Below are positions 57,529-64,000 of a stretch of 64,000 nt of DNA, piece after piece. This DNA comes from Plecoglossus altivelis. Lineage: Eukaryota > Chordata > Actinopteri > Osmeriformes > Plecoglossidae. The stretch is from positions 9,131,127-9,195,126 of the forward strand of contig BROE01000019.1 of the NCBI GenBank assembly GCA_036571765.1, given 5' to 3'. The number at the start of each line of letters is the position of its first letter. The stretch's first letter is position 1. Under the pieces are notes generated by a model. It saw only the letters and a list, made by a program, of their open reading frames with translations. It did not search any database and had not been told where the DNA came from. Made by a program: the position numbers and the translations under genes.

Positions 57529-57607
57529 CACTAGTGTCCGCAGACAGAGCGTGCTTGCTGGGGCGCGGGGATCCAGAGCAGCCTGGAGGTCCCATACTTT
57601 GATTTTG
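57529..57607 (-). CDS. fbxw11: Second copy of fbxw11 exon [12 protein letters not shown]
   Basis: Matches 58969-59047 at an offset of 1440 bp with intact splice sites and frame ([18 protein letters not shown] and LCLRTLV). One silent difference (CGG against CGA). Confidence 0.85.
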
Positions 57608-57906
57608 CTACAATGGAACAGCAGGGAGGAGGGTTATTACTACAGATCAGCAACAAAACAACAAGACAAACAATTAGCACCAAAATCACATTATTGGATA
57701 AGCTGGGATCTCTTAGTCCTCGGCCAAGACTGACTGTCTAACACATTAATTCGGACCAAGGGGCTGAGGCAAGGATTACGAATCGGACACCGAGAGTGCA
57801 AGATTAACAGTCAGAGAATAATAAGGATTACCCGTGCCCAAGTATGGGATTATCTGTCCCCGATAAAACACATTAGCAGGGAGACGGATCCCCATTAGGC
57901 AAGTCA

Positions 57907-58505
57907 TCAGATCAGGGGTGCAGAGCCACAGCCCTGGCACAGCCCTGCCACAGCCCTACCACAGCCCTGCCACAGGGCCTCTGGCACAGAGCTCCATGGC
58001 ACTGCTCCCATGAAGCACAGCCCTTGCGCGCATCGTATACTAGTAACAGGCCCTGGCAACGACCAAGCTCTCTGGCACAGCCCTGCCACAAGCCTGGCTA
58101 CAGCATGCGGCTGGCATACAGCTCTGGCAACAGCCTGGGCACAGCCCTGCACGCAGGCTTCATGGCCCCGTCCTTCTAAATGGCCACAACGGTGATGGCT
58201 TCAAAATAAACGTAAGGCGCCCCCACTAATCTCTTTTGTTGCTGAAGCTCATCGGATATGCCGCGCCACCACTCCTTCGCTGGCCCAACTAGCACCCGCA
58301 GGACATATCTAAGGCCGTGCCCTGCACAAATGGCTTTTCCTTATTCATCAACAACAACTGTCTCCGATGTCCCACATACCTGGGAGGGGAGATAGACGGG
58401 TAATGAACCCACCAGTCATGGGGGCAGGGGAGGGGGTGTGTCCGTTCCTCGACCTCTGATCCTGACACACTGACACAGAGACTTGGCCACCGGCACTGTC
58501 CCCGA
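57907..58505. other. Noisy sequence holding a degraded copy of an fbxw11 exon
   Basis: Landmarks of 59350-59640 recur in order with many indels: the agccctggcac minisatellite, the exon at 59476-59586 (degraded copy about 58211-58378), and the flanking acctgggaggggaga...acgggtaa segment. It then runs into a degraded copy of the sequence near 56960-57068. Looks like uncorrected long-read sequence. Confidence 0.7.
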
Positions 58506-58550
58506 ACACACGGCACGTTCCACTGGACCCACCCTGCGGGGACAGAGGAC

Positions 58551-58640
58551 AGCTTAGTGGTTAGAGCATCCAGCCGCAGATCACAAGGTTCAAATACCCC
58601 CTGTGCGACGTTTTAGATGAAAGTAGCACCTAAATAGAAG
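58551..58640 (+). mobile_element. tRNA-derived SINE fragment, copy A
   Basis: Duplicate of 57111-57200 with an intact B box (aaggttcaaataccccc). Confidence 0.65.
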
Positions 58641-58674
58641 CACATCCATCAGGAGATGGAGGTGTAGGTACCTG

Positions 58675-58836
58675 CTATCTGGAGATGTAGGTGTAGGTGC
58701 GGGAGGGCGACCTGCCCTCTGTCTGTCCATTGGTGGATACGTTCAGGAAGTCCCAGATGAGGATAGTATCGTCGTGAGAACTGCTGATGATCTGGAACTC
58801 GTCAAACTGTAGCCGGAACACGCGGCCTGAGTGCTC
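58675..58836 (-). CDS. fbxw11: fbxw11 terminal coding exon, copy A
   Basis: Acceptor TTTCAG|GAG, 54 codons including TAG. Last WD blade and the C-terminus [13 protein letters not shown]. Confidence 0.92.
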   Translation of the reverse strand, partial: EHSGRVFRLQFDEFQIISSSHDDTILIWDFLNVSTNGQTEGRSPSRTYTYISR

Positions 58837-59694
58837 CTGAAAGAGGGTCGAGGAAAGTGGGGTGCGTCAGCACAATCTGTCGTGGCAAGCATACCTGCAG
58901 CCCTGCGCTCCGAGAGCTCCAGGTGTGAGGGCCAGGAGGCCAGGGTCCAGCCCAGGGTCCACACTCACCACTAGTGTTCGCAGACAGAGCGTGCTTGCTG
59001 GGGCGCGGGGATCCAGAGCAGCCTGGAGGTCCCATACTTTGATTTTGCTACAATGGAACAGCAGGGAGGAGGGTTATTACTACAGATCAGCAACAAAACA
59101 ACAAGACAAACAATTAGCACCAAAATCACATTATTGGATAAGCTGGGATCTCTTAGTCCTCGGCCAAGACTGACTGTCTAACACATTAATTCGGACCAAG
59201 GGGCTGAGGCAAGGATTACGAATCGGACACCGAGAGTGCAAGATTAACAGTCAGAGAATAATAAGGATTACCCGTGCCCAAGTATGGGATTATCTGTCCC
59301 CGATAAAACACATTAGCAGGGAGACGGATCCCCATTAGGCAAGTCATCAGATCAGGGGTGCAGAGCCACAGCCCTGGCACAGCCCTGGCACAGCCCTGGC
59401 ACAGCCCTGGCACAGCCCTGGCACAGCCCTGGCACAGCCCTGGCACAGCCCTGGCACAGCAGGCTTCAGGCTCACCCGTCGTAGGCTCCGCTCACGATCC
59501 TTTTGTTGTCGAAGCGGATGCAGCGCACCAGCTCCTCGTGGCCCTCCAGCACCCGCAGACAGGCCCCGCACTCGATGTCCCACAACCTGGGAGGGGGAGA
59601 CGGGTAAGACCCACCACGTCAGGGGGCATTTGGGCTTGAAACGAGACGTGGGGGGTGAGATTCCACCTAGGGCGTGTTTTCTCACACACACAGT

Positions 59695-59729
<35 letters not shown>

Positions 59730-62700
59730 CCACACACACACACANCTGACCACCAGTCTGTCCCGGTACTGCAGACAGGCGATGCCCCTTTTGTGTCCGT
59801 TCAGAGTGCGCACAAACTCGCACGTGCTGGTGCTCCACACCTGGGTGTCAGAGATCACAGAGGTCAGCGCGGACACCCCATAAACGCAACATTCTGTACC
59901 CACCTCTGCTTCCCATTCACTATAGCCTCCTCGCTATTAATCAGGGCCTAGACCAGGAGCGGCGAGGGTTTCTAAGGAAACAGCCTTCGCGGTCGCGATA
60001 AATCCATTCTGAAGGCTATCGCGCGTTCGAGGGTGCCACTTCTGCGAGCCAGCGAACACACCGGTGTTGACACACACACACGCGCGCACGCACTGCTAAT
60101 GGTAACCATCATTTATGTAGGATTCAAAGCAAACTCGATGACTTTCGCTCACACGCACGCACACACACACACACACACTCACGTCTGTGGACCCTCCCTT
60201 GTTACTCTGGGAATGTTTTCAGAGAACTGGGGCGTAGAGTGCAGGAGCCGGCTGGGTGCGGACTGCCTTGGCCCTCTTCCCAGGACGATGGGTGGGCTCG
60301 CTACGGTGGCTTTGTTTCTGGAATCCTAGCTAGCCACAAATCCTGTGTCTGGAAGACAGGGGCCCGAGATGGGGAGAGGAGAGGAGACAGCCAGGCTGAC
60401 CATCTGACGCCCAGGCCAGGACCCGCTCTGTGCTGCTCTCTGCTGGGGGGGCGGGACCAAGACCTGCTCTGTGCTGCTCTCTGCTGGGGGGGCGGGACCA
60501 ACACCCGCTCTGTGTTCTGCTCTGTGCTGGGGGGGCGGGACCAAGTCCTGCTCTGTGCTGCTCTCTGCTGGGGGGGCGGGACCAAGACCTGCTCTGTGTT
60601 GGGGGGGCGTTCAAAGTAGACACCTCGGGAGGAGACAGGTCACGTACGTGTACGCCCACTCTGTTCCCCACACACACACAGTCTCACCCACCCCTTCTCT
60701 CTCCCACACAAGGGTGACCAGCGCTTGCCTTGATGGTGCGGTCTCCGGACGCAGAGACGATGTACTTGTCGTCGAAGTCGACCACGTTGACGGCGGCCCG
60801 GTGGCCAACCAGCACCCGGCGCAGACTGATGTCGGTGGGCGAGGCCATGTCCCACACGGCGATGGAGCGGTCCTTGGAGCAGGTGACCATCAAGCCGTTG
60901 CAGAAGCGCAGGTGGAGCACCGCTTCGTTGTGGTGGATCAGAGTGTTCAGCACCTCGCCCGTGTTCACATCCCACACCCTGGGGCATAAGAAACAGGGGG
61001 GGAGGAGAATGAATGAGAACTGAGCAAAAGCCTTTGATTTGCAAAGCAACGACAACAGCTTGAGAACCACAAAATGTGGAAGAAGAGGAGGAGGAGGTGA
61101 AGAGGAGATGGGCAGGGGCAGGAGGTGAAGAGGAGGAGGAGAGGGGCAAGGAGCCAGAAGAAGGCAGGGGTGGGAGGAGGAGGGGGAAGAGATGTAGGAG
61201 AAAAAGAGGAGAGTCAGCGAAGAGAGGCGGAGCAGATGCTGACCTGACAGTGGAGTCAGAGGACCCAGTGACGATGACCCTCTCGTCGTACTGCAGACAC
61301 AGCACTGAACCTGTGTGGCCTGTCAAGATCTTCAGACACTCCAGAGACTGTTTGTCCCAGATCTGTCCGCACGCACACGCACACACACACACACGGTTAA
61401 CAACACCGTCCCCACACAGAAGGGTAGATGACCCAGGCTCTACCGCAGACCAAGCCCCACCTTGATGGAGTTGTCTCGAAGGCCGCTGATGATCTTGTCG
61501 TCGTCGTACTGCAGACAGTAGACCCCCTTACTGTTCTCGGAGCGACACTGGATCCTCTGCAGGTTGTGACGGCCACACCGCCAGTTGGCCTCGATGGTCT
61601 GGCGTCGGAGAGAGGAGGAGGAGGATGAGCCGAATAACCACATCAATCTGTGACACAACTTCGCCTCGGGCCAAATTTCCATGGTAGGAACTTTCCCCCG
61701 GAGCTAGGAACTGTCCCCTGGAAGTCTCCACGTTTCCAGCACAGGAACCTGGTCTAGTCCAAGGGTATTACTTTTCAAAACACAGTAACCTTGGAGGTGG
61801 GGCTTATAGCGCGGAGCGTTTCCGATCGGTTCAAGTGCTTGCGGTGGAAACTTGGGATTATCTATTGATCTATAGTGGAGAGACGGCAGGGGAAGGACTA
61901 CCCACCTCTATGTCCTGGATGATTTTGGGGTAGAGGGAGTGGTAGTAGGAGTTTGGCGGAACTTCTGTTGTTCGATTCTTGAAAAGGTACTTTTCCCTAA
62001 AGAGAGAAAACAAAAATATATCAATCTACTTGCGACTCCAGCCTAAGATCAGCCTGCTAACGATGCTCTGCGTCAGGTGAAGACTAGTGTCAAAGCAGGA
62101 AGGGGGGGGGGGGAAGAGGCAGGTAACCAGACCAAGGTTGTTTGTCTTCCCCCAGGACTTGATCATATGAGCCACGTCTCCTCTGCCAGACCCAGAGTGA
62201 GGGCAGGGTCTGGTGTGTGAGGTTCCTGGACCAGGGTGGCGTTACTCACCACTGGTGTCTCTCCGACAGGCCCTTCCACAGGGGGTCGGTGCGGACCATA
62301 CGCTCGATCAGCTTCTTCCACAGCATGCCTTCAGAGATCACCCTCTGCCACTCCTTACACACCAGCTCGGCCGAGCACAGCGAGCGCGCGTCTAGGAAGG
62401 ACAGGATGTTCTCCGCTATGTGGTCGAGGCCCTGAGCTGGAGTCCACAGGAAGACAAGCACGCATGATCAACACCACTGCTCACATCGTGGCCTAAAATC
62501 ATCCAACCCAATAACGTCCCTTTGCTTGTAGTGGATGACCTTCTCAGCTGTTTTCTGACTTAGGTTAATATACATAAACGGTGAGATTTGTGGAAATACA
62601 CTACAGGCTGACGGTGTGAAATGCAGTGAGCGCATTACCAGGAAGTGCAGTGATGAAGTCCCTTTGAAGCATGGGTTTGAGGTAGGAGTTGATGTGGCCG

Positions 62701-63419
62701 TGTTGGTAATGACACATCCGTGAGATGAGGTGCTCCACAAACTCCACCTGCTCCGCCTCAGACCACTGGTCAAACAGCTGGATGCACACGTCCTTCTCCT
62801 TGTCGTAGTTCCCTTCCGATGGACGCTTCCGGGAGCCCGTCATTGGACCGTTTGTGATCTGAGGGGGAGGGAGGGAGGGGGGATGGACACGTATTGAATG
62901 TGATTCAAGATGTAGGAGCTAGCAGTTTACCTAAGCAGCAGAACTATCTATTACACACAGCTTGTGACATGACCATCCAGCATAGCATAGCAGTCGCCTA
63001 CTGTAGAGGTGCCCTTGACGTGAACACCTTGTTCATCCAGCTAGGTGGTACTGTTGAGTGATGTTTCATATTGTGCATACTTTACCAAGTAGTGTTGCCT
63101 TATGCCTTGGTTCATATTTTATCAAATTGGCAAACTGACAAGGCTAAGATCATAAAAAAAAGATTTATGGTTTTATAAAACAGTCTTCTGGTTTCGTTTT
63201 ACAAATGTTTTGATTTGCAATCGATCCCAGAAGGGGATATTGCTATATAGGAAGACTGCTGCAACATGAGACAGTCTTAACGTGTCCATAAACCTTGTGG
63301 GTGGTCTTCTTTGACTGTTTTTCAAAGACTGGGTAACGTGACTGTGTGGTGCAAACCTTGAAAACTGTCGTCTTCTTTGATGAGATCTCGTCTGTTTGCG
63401 AATCCATGAAGGTGTTGTT
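58675..63419 (-). CDS. fbxw11: F-box/WD-repeat protein 11 (beta-TrCP2), eleven exons, 5' end outside window
   Basis: Exons in order are 63357-63419, 62639-62858, 62250-62436, 61906-61996, 61461-61598, 61244-61362, 60729-60978, 59746-59840, 59476-59586, 58969-59047 and 58675-58836. The product is the substrate-binding subunit of an SCF ubiquitin ligase, which recognises phosphodegrons in proteins such as beta-catenin and I-kappa-B. Visible domains are the dimerisation D domain ([20 protein letters not shown]), the F-box ([17 protein letters not shown]) and seven WD40 blades ([39 protein letters not shown] and others). The N-terminal exon type ([20 protein letters not shown]) and adjacency to fgf18 favour fbxw11 over its paralogue btrc. 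Eight codons are missing at the N at 59745, and one intron has a GC donor. The first exon lies beyond the right edge. Confidence 0.92.
58969..59047 (-). CDS. fbxw11: fbxw11 exon ([12 protein letters not shown]), copy A
   Basis: Acceptor CATTGTAG|C completes the Gly codon of the previous exon. Donor GTG|GTGAGT. 79 bp. Confidence 0.92.
59367..59460. repeat. 11-bp minisatellite (agccctggcac)n in fbxw11 intron
   Basis: About eight nearly perfect copies, 16 bp from the donor of the exon at 59476. A longer, irregular version is present at about 57930-58160 in the noisy copy. Confidence 0.9.
59476..59586 (-). CDS. fbxw11: fbxw11 exon ([18 protein letters not shown])
   Basis: Acceptor CTCCCAG|G and donor GACGG|GTGAGC. 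It encodes [20 protein letters not shown] to IVSGAYDG. Confidence 0.92.
59686..59744. repeat. (CA)n microsatellite abutting an unknown base
   Basis: Two CA tracts separated by agtccac end at the N at 59745, where fbxw11 coding sequence appears to be missing. Confidence 0.9.
59746..59840 (-). CDS. fbxw11: fbxw11 exon ([19 protein letters not shown]), 3' end truncated in assembly
   Basis: Acceptor CACCCAG|GTG. Coding runs [20 protein letters not shown] to DRLVVS and stops at the N at 59745. In other vertebrates eight residues (GSSDNTIR after VVS) precede the intron. They are not found between 59587 and 59745, so the exon's end is lost. Confidence 0.88.
60421..60611. repeat. Minisatellite of about 40-45 bp units in fbxw11 intron
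   Basis: Four to five copies of a unit containing tgctggggggg and cgggaccaa with ctgctctgtg (near 60440, 60485, 60530, 60570, 60600). G-run rich, so G-quadruplex formation is possible. Confidence 0.85.
60729..60978 (-). CDS. fbxw11: fbxw11 exon with GC splice donor
   Basis: Acceptor GCCCCAG|G. It encodes [20 protein letters not shown] to SASGDRTIK. The coding frame and homology end at AAG|GCAAGC, a GC donor in an otherwise strong consensus. Confidence 0.92.
61076..61230. repeat. Purine-rich (GAGGA)n tract in fbxw11 intron
   Basis: Almost only A and G on the plus strand (gaagaggaggaggaggtgaa and on), giving a long pyrimidine tract on the transcribed sense strand, 14 bp from the donor at 61243. 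Confidence 0.85.
61244..61362 (-). CDS. fbxw11: fbxw11 exon ([19 protein letters not shown])
   Basis: Acceptor GGACAG|ATC and donor GTCAG|GTCAGC. WD blade ending TGSSDSTV(R). Confidence 0.92.
61461..61598 (-). CDS. fbxw11: fbxw11 exon ([19 protein letters not shown])
   Basis: Acceptor ACGCCAG|ACC and donor AAG|GTGGGG. 46 codons leading from the linker into the first WD blade (SGLRDNSIK). Confidence 0.93.
61906..61996 (-). CDS. fbxw11: fbxw11 exon ([19 protein letters not shown])
   Basis: Acceptor CTCTTTAG|G and donor GAG|GTGGGT. Linker between F-box and WD domain; too short to show as a separate open frame. Confidence 0.9.
62250..62436 (-). CDS. fbxw11: fbxw11 F-box exon
   Basis: Acceptor GACTCCAG|CT and donor CAGTG|GTGAGT. 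It contains the F-box ([40 protein letters not shown]), which binds SKP1. 187 bp in phase with both neighbours. Confidence 0.93.
62639..62858 (-). CDS. fbxw11: fbxw11 dimerisation-domain exon
   Basis: Acceptor CCCCTCAG|ATC and donor CCTG|GTAATG. It encodes [20 protein letters not shown], the D domain [20 protein letters not shown] and [20 protein letters not shown]. Confidence 0.93.
63357..63419 (-). CDS. fbxw11: fbxw11 N-terminal region exon (21 codons)
   Basis: Acceptor CCTTCAG|AAC and donor AAG|GTTTGC enclose exactly 63 bp in phase 0: [20 protein letters not shown] then K. It aligns in length and pattern with the 21-residue NTSVMEDQNEDESPKKSTLW exon of mammalian FBXW11 isoforms. Confidence 0.82.
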
Positions 63420-64000
63420 CTGAAGGGGATGAATAAGAGAGAACGTTCGTTAGTAAATCATGCAGTTGCATCATTTCTCATTCTGCATATGGTTTTCCCC
63501 CCAAAGCGAGAGGTCATGTGGAAAAAATGCATGTCGGTCATAATACAACAATATATAATGTCCAATAAAATATCGGCAATAATGGGAATTCAACAGTCCA
63601 AGACAGTGTTTCAACAACTTTACTGATGCCAATCACAACATTGCATAAACCAACGACATTGAGCCAATAGCAATGTGAAGAAAACCGATTGTTTTCAGTG
63701 TTAAGGCATCCTGTTTCCATGGCTGCTGCAACAGCCACCTGATTTCCCCTCAGAACACCCACAACTTGACACCACCATCACCACCTTTGACGTTGTAATT
63801 TAAAACACAAAACACGGTTTCAAAGGAGGCTGATCATTTTCCCCTGTACTGGCTTAAATGCAAAGGCTGTGACCAAGTCCACAGTGAACCGTTGGGTCTT
63901 GGTTGTGCAGCAGTTGTCTTGGGTATCTCTGTCGTCCGCTTTATATAGGCCAACACAGCAGGTGGAGGTCATTTCAGGCTGGATCGTGTGTAAGTTGTGT
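63420..64000 (-). other. fbxw11: fbxw11 intron, right edge of window
   Basis: AT-rich sequence with no feature recognised; the upstream fbxw11 exon(s) and promoter lie outside. Confidence 0.6.

Noticed and set aside
60640..61392. A 250-codon frame on the minus strand
   Set aside because: It fuses two real fbxw11 exons with the purine-rich intron between them. Homology and splice sites show separate exons.

Overview
The window is vertebrate nuclear DNA, almost certainly from a teleost fish. It carries part of a clustered protocadherin (Pcdh) locus on the minus strand, an fgf18 gene on the plus strand, and the 3' part of fbxw11 on the minus strand. Fish origin is suggested by a tandem array of gamma-type variable exons made uniform from EC6 onward, by tRNA-derived SINE fragments, and by abundant GA/GT/CT microsatellites.

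Layout on the minus strand, read right to left in the direction of transcription. A single alpha-type variable exon (42848-45373) is followed by three small alpha constant exons (42183-42244, 41910-42016, 41450-41730), which together make a complete alpha protocadherin. Next comes one divergent C-type-like variable exon (37908-40343). After about 9 kb of repeat-rich non-coding DNA there is a head-to-tail array of ten gamma-type variable exons between 28992 and 1111. The start of an eleventh lies at the left edge. Each array exon encodes signal peptide, six cadherin repeats, one membrane segment and a variable cytoplasmic tail ending at a phase-0 splice donor. The shared gamma constant exons must lie beyond the left edge. 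About 200-230 bp upstream of each start codon lies a conserved CGCT-containing element, the likely CTCF-bound promoter element used for stochastic promoter choice.

On the right, fgf18 (52476-54762, five coding exons, including a 40-nt exon located by reading frame and splice sites) is transcribed away from the Pcdh genes and towards fbxw11. Eleven fbxw11 exons are visible between 63419 and 58675. The last exons are present a second time at 57235-57607.

Assembly quality is uneven and matters for interpretation. Five stretches (about 4268-5330, 14183-16489, 21002-21318, 25235-26395, 57907-58505) look like uncorrected long-read sequence used to fill gaps. They contain dense indels against otherwise near-identical neighbours and break five array exons. 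A 37-N gap at 16490-16526 stands for about 1.2-1.3 kb of missing exon. A single N at 59745 sits where eight fbxw11 codons are missing. I treat the broken exons as probably functional genes with sequence errors.

The most unusual biological points are the apparent reduction of the alpha subcluster to one variable exon, the lone C-type-like exon between the alpha constant exons and the gamma array, mosaic homogenisation among array exons, and direct adjacency of the Pcdh cluster to fgf18-fbxw11 with CTCF-like motifs around the boundary. I found no convincing wholly undescribed system.
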